Shown here one piece after another: positions 16,561 through 24,658 of a stretch of 64,000 nucleotides of DNA. The DNA is taken from assembly GCF_022539255.1 (NCBI RefSeq), contig NZ_JAKZBV010000001.1:1736001-1800000 (forward strand), written 5' to 3'. Every line of letters begins with the position of its first letter. The stretch's first letter is position 1. Position numbers and translations under genes: made by a program. Source of the stretch: Sinomonas terrae. GTDB lineage: Bacteria > Actinomycetota > Actinomycetes > Actinomycetales > Micrococcaceae. The notes under the pieces are model-generated. The model ran no database searches, was not told where the DNA came from, and saw only the letters and a program-made list of their open reading frames with translations.

Positions 16561-17510
16561 GCGAGTTCTTCTTCGGTCGAAGGGTTCTGCTCTGCGTCGG
16601 CCGCGAAGAGCTCGAGGGCTGCCGTGAGGTCACCGGGGGCCTTGACCGCAACGGTTTTGATACCCGGCAGCCCGCGCTTCGCGAGACCGGTCAGCGTGCC
16701 CGCAGGGGCGAGTTCGATGAGCCCGGTGATGCCGAGCGCCTTGAAGGTCTCCATGCAGAGGTCCCAACGCACCGGACGCGAGACCTGGGCCACGAGGCTT
16801 TCGACAGCGGCAGCGCCCGAGACGACCTCGCGTCCGTCGTAGTTCGAGAGCAGCGGCACTGCGGGGTCCACAACGTTCAGGCTGCGGCGCAGCTCTTCCA
16901 GGGCAGCGACAGCCGGGGCCATGTGCTGGGTGTGGAAGGCTCCCGCCACCTTGAGCGGGATTACGCGGGCCTTGGCCGGGGGATTCGCGGCGAGGGCAGC
17001 GAGCTGCTCGAGGGTTCCGGCAGCCACGATCTGACCGCCGCCGTTGACGTTTGCAGCGGTCGCGCCGACGGCCTCGATCGCACGGCGAACCTCGTCGGCG
17101 TCACCGCCGAGCACCGCCGTCATTCCCGTCGGGGTGACTGCTGCCGCCTTCGCCATCTCGCGCGCACGCAGGCCGACGAATTTCATGGCGTCCGTCTCGC
17201 TGAGGACGCCCGCGAGGGCCGATGCAGTGATCTCGCCGACCGAATGCCCGGCAAGGACGACGGGCAGCGTCGAGAGTTCGACGTCGAAAAGTGCCCGGGC
17301 GGTCACGAGGCCGGCGGCAACGATGAGGGGCTGGGCGACAGCCGTGTCCTTGATGGTCTCTTGGTCAGACGTCGTTCCGTGGGCGACGAGATCGAGGCCG
17401 ACGACCTCGCCGAGCGCGCCCAGCTGCTCGGCGACGGACGGCAGCTCGAGCCACGGGGCGAGGAAGCCCGGCGTCTGGGAGCCCTGTCCAGGGCAGACAA
17501 TTGCTAGCAC
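16557..17510 (-). CDS. fabD: Malonyl-CoA:ACP transacylase
   Basis: FabD loads malonyl groups onto ACP. From GTG 17510 the product is 317 aa with CPGQGSQTPG near the N-terminus, nucleophile Ser90 in LAGHSVGEITAS, and the catalytic His in AGAFHTQHM. I preferred GTG 17510, which has GGAAAG about eight bases upstream and gives the family start VLAIVCPGQG, over the in-frame ATG-type start at 17555. It heads the fab operon, directly downstream of the fasR gene and of a 17-bp palindrome at 17578-17594. Confidence 0.94.
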   Translation of the reverse strand: MLAIVCPGQGSQTPGFLAPWLELPSVAEQLGALGEVVGLDLVAHGTTSDQETIKDTAVAQPLIVAAGLVTARALFDVELSTLPVVLAGHSVGEITASALAGVLSETDAMKFVGLRAREMAKAAAVTPTGMTAVLGGDADEVRRAIEAVGATAANVNGGGQIVAAGTLEQLAALAANPPAKARVIPLKVAGAFHTQHMAPAVAALEELRRSLNVVDPAVPLLSNYDGREVVSGAAAVESLVAQVSRPVRWDLCMETFKALGITGLIELAPAGTLTGLAKRGLPGIKTVAVKAPGDLTAALELFAADAEQNPSTEEELA

Positions 17511-17577
17511 GTTTCCAGCTTTCCAAAGTGCGGTTGGTTCCAGCGGTGCCCCCACGCACCAAGCTCCAGAACTCGGA

Positions 17578-17594
17578 TTGTAGGAAGTCTACAA
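17578..17594 (-). promoter_or_regulatory. Candidate FasR-binding palindrome before fabD, with overlapping -10
   Basis: TTGTAG-GAAGT-CTACAA is a perfect 6-5-6 inverted repeat. On the minus strand its right arm forms part of a -10-like TACAAT (17576-17581), 66 bp upstream of fabD. A 14/17 identical copy lies before fasR itself (18897-18913). Sharing between the regulator and its likely target points to FasR as the binder; this is inference. Confidence 0.55.
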
Positions 17595-17620
17595 CGGCGT
17601 CTCGCTCGCCGAGCGAGATT

Positions 17621-18859
17621 TCAGGTGCTCTGGCGGGCCGGCCGGTCGCGGGCCGAAGGCTGTGCCGCGAGCCTTCCGACGACCAGAGCGGTCTGGAGGA
17701 CGAACGCTTCCCGAGGCAGGAGCGGGTCCCAGCCCGTGACGTCGCAGACACGGCGAAGCCGGTACCTCACGGTGTTTGCGTGCACGAAGAGCTCCCGAGC
17801 GGTGGCCTCGAGCGAGTGCCCGAGCTCGAGGTAGGCGCTGAGCGTTTCGACGAGTCCGTTCGACGCGGCGAGGAGCGGGCGGTAGATCTTCTGGACGAGA
17901 GCGCGGCGGGCCGCATCGTCGCCAGCGGCGACGCGCTCGGGTAGGAGATCGTCCGCAGCGACGGGCCGCGGGGCGTTGGGCCACGCGCGCGCGGCGGAGA
18001 GGCCCGCGAACGCGGCTTGAGCCGACGAGCTCACTTCAGGGAGGCTGTCGGCGCGAGGCCCGAACACTACCGGGCCCGGCGCGAACAGCTCGCTCAGGCG
18101 CGTATACGCCGTTTCATCCTCCTCGACCCCACCCAGAATGAGGATGAGCCGATCTCCCTGAATGCCCACGAGGGCGTCCTTGGCGTAGCGGCTCGCTGTG
18201 CGGCGCATGTCACCGACATAGCTCGGGCTGGGTTCGAGGGGGGAACTGCCTACCATGACGGCGAAGTTGTCCTGCGCCTTCCACCCGAGTGCCGCGATCC
18301 TCGACCTCAGAGCATCGGTGTTCTCGCCGCGGAGGATCGCGTCCACGATCAGTGCCTCGAGCCGTGTGTCCCATGAACCACGCGTCTCGGCTGCCCTCGC
18401 GTACACGTCCGCGGCCGCGAAGGCGACTTCGCGCGAGTAGCGGAGCACCGCCTCTCGGAGCGCGGGCTGGTCGTCCTCCGAAGCGAGGTTCGGCACCTGA
18501 TCCTCGACCACTTCGACGACGATCCGGATGAGCTGGAGCGCCTTCTGCAGGCTGATCGAGCGCGTGAGTTCGGTGGGCGCGTTGCCGAAGACGTCGGAGA
18601 GGACCCACGAGGGAAGGCTCGGCCGCTCGTACCACGTGACGAATGCCGCGATGCCGTTCTGGGCGACGAGCCCCAGGGCCGAGCGCTCGTCCGCGCTGAG
18701 CCGGCCGTACCAGGGCAGCGCACGCTCAAGTTCCCGAGTGGTCGTCGTCGAGAGCTGGCCGACGCTGCTGCGCAGCTTCTTGAGCGTTTCGGCCTTCGCA
18801 GGGGAAGCCTTCAGGCGCCCGCGGCGGGCACCTCCTGCTGCATGCGTCTGAGTCGGCAT
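17621..18859 (-). CDS. fasR: FasR-like PucR-family transcriptional regulator of fatty acid synthesis
   Basis: The 412-aa product ends in the PucR/CdaR-type C-terminal helix-turn-helix: LELGHSLEATARELFVHANT followed by VRYRLRRVCDVTGWDPL. A GGDEF-like/CdaR middle region occupies about 170-300. In Streptomyces coelicolor the PucR-family regulator FasR is encoded directly upstream of fabD-fabH-acpP-fabF and activates them; the same arrangement is seen here. ATG 18859 lies seven bases after a -10-like TATGCT, so the mRNA may be leaderless. A palindrome resembling the one before fabD lies about 46 bp upstream, suggesting autoregulation. Confidence 0.85.
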   Translation of the reverse strand: MPTQTHAAGGARRGRLKASPAKAETLKKLRSSVGQLSTTTTRELERALPWYGRLSADERSALGLVAQNGIAAFVTWYERPSLPSWVLSDVFGNAPTELTRSISLQKALQLIRIVVEVVEDQVPNLASEDDQPALREAVLRYSREVAFAAADVYARAAETRGSWDTRLEALIVDAILRGENTDALRSRIAALGWKAQDNFAVMVGSSPLEPSPSYVGDMRRTASRYAKDALVGIQGDRLILILGGVEEDETAYTRLSELFAPGPVVFGPRADSLPEVSSSAQAAFAGLSAARAWPNAPRPVAADDLLPERVAAGDDAARRALVQKIYRPLLAASNGLVETLSAYLELGHSLEATARELFVHANTVRYRLRRVCDVTGWDPLLPREAFVLQTALVVGRLAAQPSARDRPARQST

Positions 18860-18896
18860 GTGAAGAGCATAGGCTCCGCTCCGCCGTCGCCTGAAT

Positions 18897-18913
18897 TTGT
18901 GAGAAGGCTACAA
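18897..18913 (-). promoter_or_regulatory. Second copy of the fab/fasR 17-bp motif, upstream of fasR
   Basis: Minus-strand TTGTAGCCTTCTCACAA matches the fabD-proximal TTGTAGACTTCCTACAA at 14 of 17 positions. It is centred about 46 bp upstream of the fasR start. The inverted repeat is imperfect on the promoter-proximal side. Confidence 0.5.
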
Positions 18914-18971
18914 CCGCGCAGATCGCCTGAAGTGCTTCCGCGGTTCGTGCGAGAGCCTCCTGGGGGCGGAC

Positions 18972-19013
18972 GACGACGGCGGCGCCCCCGCTGTGGGGAG
19001 CGCCGCCGTCGTC
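18972..19013 (-). terminator. Long stem-loop at the 3' side of aceE
   Basis: GACGACGGCGGCGC pairs perfectly with GCGCCGCCGTCGTC (14 bp) around a C/G-rich loop that can extend the stem. There is no T-run, as in many high-G+C terminators. It lies 29 bp past the aceE stop and before the fasR promoter. Confidence 0.65.
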
Positions 19014-19041
19014 TGTGGTCCCCTGGGGGACAGTGGGCAGG

Positions 19042-21783
19042 TTAGCTCTCGCCGCCCGCGTTGCCGGTCGTCCCGGCGTTGACGTCGAGCAGGCGGTACC
19101 GCTCGAACGCCTGACGTGGGGCGTCGGCGTCGACCTCGCCGCGGCGGGCGAGCATCTGCAGGGCCCGGACCACGACGGAGTGGCTGTCGATGTGGAAGTA
19201 CCGACGTGCGGCGGCCCGCGTATCAGCGAAGCCGAAGTCGTCCGCCCCGAGCGTGGCGAACTCGTTCGGGAGGAACTGCCGGATCTGGTCCGGGACGGCC
19301 TTCATGTAGTCCGTCACGGCAACGATCGGTCCCGTCGCTCCGGCGAGCTGCTGCGCCACGAACGGCACGCGTGGCTCCTGACCCGGGTTGAGGAAGGCCT
19401 CCTGCTCGGCGGCAAGGCCGTCCCGGCGGAGCTCGTTCCAGGAGGTCACGCTCCACACATCGGCGGAGACGCCCCACTCCTCGGCAAGGATCTGCTGGGC
19501 CTCGAGGGCCCACGGCACAGCAACGCCGGAGGCGAGCAGCTGGGTGCGCGGGCCATCGATCTTGGCCGGCGCAAGCAGGTAGATGCCCTTTACAACGCCT
19601 TCGACGTCGAGCTCCTCCGGCTCAGCCGGCTGGACGATCGGCTCGTTGTACACCGTGAGGTAGTACATGACGTTGGGGTCCGGGTGGTTCCCGCCGTACA
19701 TGCGCTCGATGCCGGACTTTACGATGTGGCCGATCTCGTAGCCGTATGCCGGATCGTAGGTGACGACCGCCGGGTTCGTCGAAGCGAGGAGCGGCGAGTG
19801 GCCATCGGCGTGCTGCGTTCCCTCGCCCGTCAGGGTTGTCCGGCCAGCCGTCGCGCCGATGATGAAGCCGCGGGTCATCTGGTCGGCTGCGGCCCAGATG
19901 CCGTCGCCCGTCCGCTGGAAGCCGAACATCGAGTAGAAGACGTAGACCGGGACAAGCGTCTCACCGTGCGTTGCGTAGGATGTGCCCGCGCCGGTGAACG
20001 CCGCGACCGAGCCGGCCTCGTTGATACCGGCGTGCAGGATCTGGCCTGCAGGGGATTCCTTGTACGCGAGCACGAGGTCGCGGTCCACCGAGAGGTAGTT
20101 CTGGCCCTTCGGGTTGTAGATCTTCGCCGTCGGGAAGAACGCATCCATACCGAACGTGCGGGCCTCGTCCGGGACGATCGGCACAATGCGCTTGCCGAAT
20201 TCCTTGTCCCGCATGAGGTCCTTGAGCAGACGCACGAAGGCCATGGTCGTCGCTGCCTGCTGCTTGCCCGAGCCGCGCTTGGCGACCTCGTAGGACTTCT
20301 CGCTCGGAAGGGCGATCCCTTGGTGGGGATCCCGCCGCTCGGGCAGGAAGCCGCCGAGGAGCTTGCGCCGTTCCATGAGGTACTGGATCTCAGGAGAGTC
20401 CATTCCCGGGTGGTAGTACGGCGGACGGTACGGATCGGCCTCGAGCTGCTCGTCCGTGATCGGGATCCGAAGATGATCGCGGAAGTCCTTGAGGTCCTGC
20501 AGCGTCATCTTCTTCATCTGGTGGGTCGCGTTGCGGCCCTCGAAGTGCGGACCCAGGCCGTAGCCCTTGACCGTCATGGCGAGGATGACTGTCGGCTTGC
20601 CCTTGAATTCGGTCGCAGCCTTGTAGGCGGCGTAGACCTTCCAGTAGTCGTGGCCCCCGCGCTTGAGGTTCCAGATCTGCTCATCCGTCAGGTCGGCGAC
20701 GAGTTCCTTCGTCTCCGGAGTCTTGCCGAAGAAGTGGTCGCGCACGAATCCGCCGGACTCGGCCTTGTACGTCTGGTAATCGCCGTCCAAAGTCTCGTTC
20801 ATGATCTTGACGAGCTGGCCGTTGGAGTCCTTCTTCAGAAGGCCGTCCCACTCGCGACCCCAGATGACCTTGATGACATTCCAACCGGCACCGCGGAAGA
20901 ACGCCTCGAGTTCCTGGATGATCTTGCCATTGCCGCGCACCGGGCCGTCGAGGCGCTGGAGGTTGCAGTTGATGACAAACGTGAGGTTGTCGAGGTTGTC
21001 GTTGGCGGCGAGCTGAAGAAGACCGCGGCTCTCGGGCTCGTCCATCTCGCCGTCGCCGAGGAACGCCCACACATGCTGGTCCGAGGTGTCCTTGATGCCC
21101 CGGTTGTGCAGGTAGCGGTTCGTCTGCGCCTGATAGATCGCGTTCATCGGACCGATGCCCATGGACACGGTCGGGAACTCCCAGAACTCCGGCATCATGC
21201 GTGGATGCGGGTAGGAGGAAAGGGCGTGGCCCTTGTGGGACTTCTCCTGGCGGAAGCCGTCGAGGTCTTCCTCGCTCAGGCGGCCTTCCATGAAGGCGCG
21301 GGCGTACATGCCGGGGGAAGCGTGGCCCTGGAAGAAGACCTGGTCGCCGCCGCCGGGGTGGTCCTTGCCCCGGAAGAAGTGGTTGAAGCCGACTTCATAG
21401 AGCGTCGCCGCGCCGGCGTACGTCGAAATGTGCCCGCCTACTCCGATGCCGGGTCGCTGAGCACGATGCACCATGATCGCGGCGTTCCAGCGCATCCAGG
21501 CGCGGTAGCGCCGCTCGTACTCCTCATTTCCGGGGAACTCGGCTTCCTGGTCCGCAGGGATGGTGTTGACGAAGTCCGTCGTGGTCACCATCGGGACGCC
21601 GACACTCTGGGCCCCGGCCCGCTGAAGAAGGCTGCGCATGATGTACTGCGCGCGCTCGGTGCCCTGTTCTTCGATCAGGGCGTCGAGAGACTCGATCCAT
21701 TCGGCGGTCTCTTCGGGGTCGCGGTCCGGCAGCTGATTCGTCAGGCCGCTGAGGATGTGCGAGGTTTCCTCTCCTACAGACAC
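19042..21783 (-). CDS. aceE: Pyruvate dehydrogenase E1 component, homodimeric type
   Basis: AceE is the thiamine-diphosphate E1 that decarboxylates pyruvate and acetylates the lipoyl E2. The 913-aa length and the motifs WRWNAAIMVHRAQ-like, GGHISTYAGAATLYEVGFNH, FLGDGEMDEPES and the ThDP site GDGEMDEP-NCNLQRLDGPV identify the homodimeric actinobacterial/proteobacterial type. I chose GTG 21783, seven bases after AGAGG, over TTG 21789. It stands alone, without E2/E3 genes nearby, as is usual in Corynebacterium/Arthrobacter relatives. Its acetyl-CoA product feeds the adjacent fatty acid genes. Confidence 0.96.
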   Translation of the reverse strand: MSVGEETSHILSGLTNQLPDRDPEETAEWIESLDALIEEQGTERAQYIMRSLLQRAGAQSVGVPMVTTTDFVNTIPADQEAEFPGNEEYERRYRAWMRWNAAIMVHRAQRPGIGVGGHISTYAGAATLYEVGFNHFFRGKDHPGGGDQVFFQGHASPGMYARAFMEGRLSEEDLDGFRQEKSHKGHALSSYPHPRMMPEFWEFPTVSMGIGPMNAIYQAQTNRYLHNRGIKDTSDQHVWAFLGDGEMDEPESRGLLQLAANDNLDNLTFVINCNLQRLDGPVRGNGKIIQELEAFFRGAGWNVIKVIWGREWDGLLKKDSNGQLVKIMNETLDGDYQTYKAESGGFVRDHFFGKTPETKELVADLTDEQIWNLKRGGHDYWKVYAAYKAATEFKGKPTVILAMTVKGYGLGPHFEGRNATHQMKKMTLQDLKDFRDHLRIPITDEQLEADPYRPPYYHPGMDSPEIQYLMERRKLLGGFLPERRDPHQGIALPSEKSYEVAKRGSGKQQAATTMAFVRLLKDLMRDKEFGKRIVPIVPDEARTFGMDAFFPTAKIYNPKGQNYLSVDRDLVLAYKESPAGQILHAGINEAGSVAAFTGAGTSYATHGETLVPVYVFYSMFGFQRTGDGIWAAADQMTRGFIIGATAGRTTLTGEGTQHADGHSPLLASTNPAVVTYDPAYGYEIGHIVKSGIERMYGGNHPDPNVMYYLTVYNEPIVQPAEPEELDVEGVVKGIYLLAPAKIDGPRTQLLASGVAVPWALEAQQILAEEWGVSADVWSVTSWNELRRDGLAAEQEAFLNPGQEPRVPFVAQQLAGATGPIVAVTDYMKAVPDQIRQFLPNEFATLGADDFGFADTRAAARRYFHIDSHSVVVRALQMLARRGEVDADAPRQAFERYRLLDVNAGTTGNAGGES

Positions 21784-22100
21784 GTCCAAACCTCTCTTCG
21801 AGCCCGGTGGCCCGGAGCTGGTGGCTGCCGGACGTCGGGCGATATCGTCGCTGGGCCCTACGTGCAGGCCCCGTTTTCGTGTGGGCGCCCCTCTAGGCAG
21901 CCGGGTTCCCCAGCTGGAGCAGCGGCGCGCTCCCTGCCACTCTAGTCGCGTCCGCTGGGCACGCGCAGCGCGTGCGCTTGATGCTACGGGCCAAACGGTG
22001 TTGGCTTATAGATACATTCCGCGTGCTGTCCGGGCGTGGTGCCAGTAGACAGGCCCGGGAATCGGCGCGGATGCACATGAACACTGCAAGGAGGAAGAAC
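21784..22100. other. Divergent intergenic region between aceE and the DUF3052 gene
   Basis: This 317-bp stretch should hold both promoters. On the minus strand TAGAGT (21938-21943) could serve as an aceE -10, but no matching -35 is clear. A perfect palindrome lies at 21959-21975. A plus-strand A/T-rich patch (TTATAGATACAT, about 22005-22018) is the best place for a promoter of the DUF3052 gene. I see no additional gene. Confidence 0.5.
21959..21975. promoter_or_regulatory. Perfect palindrome in the aceE/DUF3052 divergent promoter region
   Basis: GCACGCGC-A-GCGCGTGC is a perfect 8-1-8 inverted repeat roughly midway between the two divergent starts. It may bind a carbon-metabolism regulator of aceE, or form a hairpin. 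The G+C-rich background makes chance palindromes more likely here. Confidence 0.35.
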
Positions 22101-22514
22101 GTGGGCGAGACCGACACCGCCGCGGGAAGCAACGTGGCGGGGCGATTGGGTTTCAAGGACGGAGACCTGATCCAGGAGTTCGGCTACGACGAGGACGTCG
22201 ACTTCGACCTCAGGGCCGGCATCGAGGACACGGTGGGATCCGAACTCCTCGACGAAGATGAACACGATGTGGTCGACGCGGTCGTTGTCTGGTGGCGCGA
22301 TGGCGACGGGGACCTCGTGGACATGCTCGTCGACGCCCAGACGACGCTCGAAGATCATGGCGTCATTTGGCTCCTGACTCCGAAGCAGGGGCGCGAGGGG
22401 TATGTTCCGCCCGTAGAAGTGCAGGAAGCGGCTCCGACGGCGGGCCTCCACTCGACGTCGACCGCCGGCGTTTCGAAGGATTGGCACGCCACGCGGCTCG
22501 CGCGCAAGAAGTGA
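22101..22514 (+). CDS. DUF3052 family protein
   Basis: A 137-aa, strongly acidic actinobacterial protein of unknown function. RLGFKDGDLIQEFGYDEDVD, a DGDGDLVDMLVDAQTTL stretch and VIWLLTPKQGREGYVPP are typical. I chose GTG 22101 because AAGGAGG stands six bases upstream; in-frame ATGs further up lack this. Its stop overlaps the ahpE start (GTGA), so the two proteins are made together. This conserved coupling suggests a role in oxidative stress, but no catalytic residues are visible. Confidence 0.9.
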   Translation: MGETDTAAGSNVAGRLGFKDGDLIQEFGYDEDVDFDLRAGIEDTVGSELLDEDEHDVVDAVVVWWRDGDGDLVDMLVDAQTTLEDHGVIWLLTPKQGREGYVPPVEVQEAAPTAGLHSTSTAGVSKDWHATRLARKK

Positions 22515-22993
22515 CCTCGCTGGGGGGCGAAGCAGCCGCCCTGGAAATCGGAAGCGCAGTTCCAGACTTCGAACTCGCGAACCAGTTCGGCGAACCGGTG
22601 CGGCTCTCGTCGTTGCGGGGCTCGCCGGTGGTGATCGTCTTCTACCCGTTTGCGTTCTCGCGCATCTGCACAGGTGAACTGGCGGAGATCCGCGATCGTT
22701 GGGATGTCTTTGCTGCAGCCCGAGCCCACGTTCTGGCTGTCTCCGTTGACAGCAAGTTCGCGCTCAGGGCTTTCGCCGAGGCCGAGCGCTACGAATTCCC
22801 GCTTCTCGCCGACTTCTGGCCGCACGGTGAGGTCGCGAGGCGCTACGGGATCTTCGACGAAGCGAGCGGGATGGCCCGCAGGGGAACCTTCATCCTCGAC
22901 CGGGAAGGGATCCTGAGGTTCCGCGTCGTCAATCCTGCGGGGGCGGCACGCGACCTCGATGCCTATTCGTCGGCCTTGGCAGAGATCGGATAG
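22511..22993 (+). CDS. ahpE: AhpE-type one-cysteine peroxiredoxin
   Basis: This enzyme reduces peroxides and peroxynitrite. The 160-aa thioredoxin-fold protein has the active-site motif YPFAFSRICTGEL, with peroxidatic Cys53; the usual Thr three residues before it is Ser here. FPLLADFWPHGEVARRYG and RGTFILDREGILRF match M. tuberculosis AhpE closely. No resolving Cys is visible. GTG 22511 overlaps the DUF3052 stop. The tRNA-Val gene starts 30 bp downstream, and the stop codon lies inside a -10-like TAGAGT that may serve it. Confidence 0.92.
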   Translation: MTSLGGEAAALEIGSAVPDFELANQFGEPVRLSSLRGSPVVIVFYPFAFSRICTGELAEIRDRWDVFAAARAHVLAVSVDSKFALRAFAEAERYEFPLLADFWPHGEVARRYGIFDEASGMARRGTFILDREGILRFRVVNPAGAARDLDAYSSALAEIG

Positions 22994-23022
22994 AGTAGGT
23001 CAGCGTCGGCCGTGCCGGCCAA

Positions 23023-23095
23023 GGGTCTTTAGCTCAGCTGGTAGAGCGCCACGCTTACACCGTGGATGTCATCGGTTCGATCCCGGTAGGACCCA
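23023..23095 (+). tRNA. tRNA-Val (anticodon TAC)
   Basis: A full cloverleaf: acceptor GGGTCTT with AGGACCC, D-arm GCTCAGCTGGTAGAGC, anticodon stem CCACG/CGTGG around loop CTTACAC (anticodon TAC), and T-loop TTCGATC. The 3' CCA is not encoded. Confidence 0.95.
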
Positions 23096-23216
23096 CCCGA
23101 CTGAATCGTCAACGCCTGAGGCCTTCGGGCAATCTCTTCTGCGCTGGAAGCGCGCCCCGCACTGGAATGTCGGTGCAGGGCCATCGAATGTCTGTGCAGC
23201 CCTATAGCTTCTCGGC

Positions 23217-23492
23217 ATGGAGAGAGTCCTTGTTCGCACCGCTGCTGACGGCGCACCCCGTTCCTTCACCCGAGGAAGCCTGAACTGGCGCGTCGCAGCG
23301 GAGCCCGTGCGCTGGTATGAGCGGGTGCGGTGGTGGGAAGCACAACGGCCTCTCCCGCGGGGCCTGGGGCGGGTCGATGTCGAGGTATGGCAAGTGCAGG
23401 CCACGCCCGGCCAGCGCGGAGGCGGCCTCACAACCTTCCAACTCGTCCGCGACGCGACGGACGGATGGAGCCTTCGCGGCCGCATGAGCTGA
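23217..23492 (+). CDS. Small DUF6504-like protein, 91 aa
   Basis: A short basic protein with the pattern of DUF6504: an APRSFTRGSLNWRVAAEP strand region, a Trp-rich RWYERVRWWE core, and DVEVWQVQAT followed by TTFQLVRD. In other actinobacteria such domains occur near mutasome genes (imuA/dnaE2), but none of those are here. Function unknown. The family call is from pattern memory and is tentative. ATG 23217 lacks an obvious ribosome site. A strong terminator follows 19 bp after the stop. Confidence 0.6.
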   Translation: MERVLVRTAADGAPRSFTRGSLNWRVAAEPVRWYERVRWWEAQRPLPRGLGRVDVEVWQVQATPGQRGGGLTTFQLVRDATDGWSLRGRMS

Positions 23493-23510
23493 GGGATCCC
23501 GAGCATGGAA

Positions 23511-23557
23511 AGAGCCTCCCGCCGCAGCCATTGGGGGATGCCGCGGTGGGAGGCTCT
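23511..23557 (+). terminator. Stem-loop terminator after the DUF6504-like gene
   Basis: AGAGCCTCCCGCCGC pairs with GCGGTGGGAGGCTCT (one G-T type step) across a loop of about 17 nt. It separates this gene from the IclR regulator. Confidence 0.75.
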
Positions 23558-23617
23558 GAATGTGAATGCTAGGTGAACTCCGCGTGAAGGCCAAATCGGA
23601 GAGCTCGCTCGCCTCTT

Positions 23618-23651
23618 CTCAGTAGAATGTTCCTTGTTCAGTATTTTGGAC
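23618..23651 (+). promoter_or_regulatory. Tandem 15-bp repeat operator at the IclR gene promoter
   Basis: CTCAGTAGAATGTTC (23618-23632) and TTCAGTATTTTGGAC (23637-23651) are direct repeats with a 19-bp period. The first overlaps a -10-like TAGAAT (23623-23628). The same pair, with the same period, occurs at 25756-25789 next to the genes this regulator probably controls. It lies upstream of the preferred IclR start. Confidence 0.6.
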
Positions 23652-23684
23652 GAAGCGGGGTTGCCCGCCGACGTGAGGAGCTCC

Positions 23685-24518
23685 GTGCCACCGAATCGCT
23701 CATCGACTACTCCCGCTGAGGCAGAGCGGGAGCGGGGTGAGGGGCAGGCCTCTTCGCCTGCGCCCGCCGTCACGCGCGCAGCGGCGGTGCTCGATGTGCT
23801 TGCGGCGGCGACAGGCGGCCGCGCAACCCTGAGCGATCTGGCTCGTGAACTGGCGATCCCCAAGTCATCGACGTCGAACATTCTGCAGGCACTCGAGGAC
23901 GCGGGCCTCGTCACCCGGGACGGAAGCGACTTCTCGCTGGGCCGGAAGCTTGTCGAACTCGGCGCGTCCTACCTGAGCCGGCGCGACGAGATCCGTGAGT
24001 TCTACCAGTTCTGCGGCCAGGCTCCGGCCCTCTCGGGCGAGACGGTCCGTGTCGCACTCCTCGACGGCGATCACGTTATCTACCTGGCCCGCTACGAGGG
24101 CCATCCCGCTGTTCGCCTCACCTCAACGATCGGCGACAAGATGCCTGCTTCGCTGTGTGCCGTCGGCAAGGCTCTGGTCGCGCGTCTTCATGAGCGGGAC
24201 TGGGAGGAGATGTACCCCGATGATGCTGAACTTCCTGTGCTCACGCCGCATTCGATCCGGACGGGCAAGGACTTCAAGGAAGAGCTCCGCCGAATCAGGC
24301 GGGAGGGCTACGCCTTCGAAGACGAGGAGTCCACTCTCGGCGTGGTGTGTGTCGCGGTCCCAGTACCGACTCGCGGAGCCCATGGACCCAACCTGGGGGT
24401 TAGCGTGACCGCCCTCAAGGCGACGTTCACCGAAGAGCAGAAGATGACGATGGTCTCCGAGCTCACCGAACTCGCCCGAGCTCTCGGCAATCCGATGGGT
24501 GGGTGGCCCACGAGCTGA
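23685..24518 (+). CDS. IclR family transcriptional regulator
   Basis: From GTG 23685 the product is 277 aa: a disordered, charged lead (about 1-30), a winged helix with ATLSDLARELAIPKSSTSN as recognition region, and the IclR effector domain with RLTSTIGDKMPASLCAVGKA and GYAFEDEESTLGVVCVAVPV. GAGGAG precedes GTG 23685; TTG 23634 is an alternative but would place the operator inside the gene. It lies beside a 2-hydroxyacid dehydrogenase and a gluconate-5-dehydrogenase-like SDR, and shares a tandem repeat motif with their promoter, so it probably controls them in response to a sugar acid. Confidence 0.88.
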   Translation: MPPNRSSTTPAEAERERGEGQASSPAPAVTRAAAVLDVLAAATGGRATLSDLARELAIPKSSTSNILQALEDAGLVTRDGSDFSLGRKLVELGASYLSRRDEIREFYQFCGQAPALSGETVRVALLDGDHVIYLARYEGHPAVRLTSTIGDKMPASLCAVGKALVARLHERDWEEMYPDDAELPVLTPHSIRTGKDFKEELRRIRREGYAFEDEESTLGVVCVAVPVPTRGAHGPNLGVSVTALKATFTEEQKMTMVSELTELARALGNPMGGWPTS

Positions 24519-24563
24519 AATGCGTCTGCGCGCTCAACTGCGAGCCCGGTTGGAGGGCGGAGA

Positions 24564-24601
24564 CAGGAAGGGTTCCCGCGGAGACGCGGGAACCCTTCCT
24601 G
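24564..24601. terminator. Bidirectional terminator between IclR gene and hydroxyacid dehydrogenase
   Basis: CAGGAAGGGTTCCCGCG pairs perfectly over 17 bp with CGCGGGAACCCTTCCTG around a GAGA loop. It lies between convergent genes. Confidence 0.9.
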
Positions 24602-24658
24602 TGCTGGAACTCGCTCGTGCTGGAATCTCTACGACCCCAGCCCGGCTTCGGAAATCGG

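Noticed and set aside
19015..21945. A 976-codon open frame on the plus strand, antisense to aceE
   Set aside because: It mirrors the third-position G/C bias of aceE, encodes Arg/Val/Leu/Asp-rich low-complexity sequence with no motif, and aceE on the other strand is unambiguous.
23023..23651. tRNA-Val as an integration site of an island
   Set aside because: No integrase gene and no repeat of the tRNA 3' end was seen downstream to at least the IclR gene.
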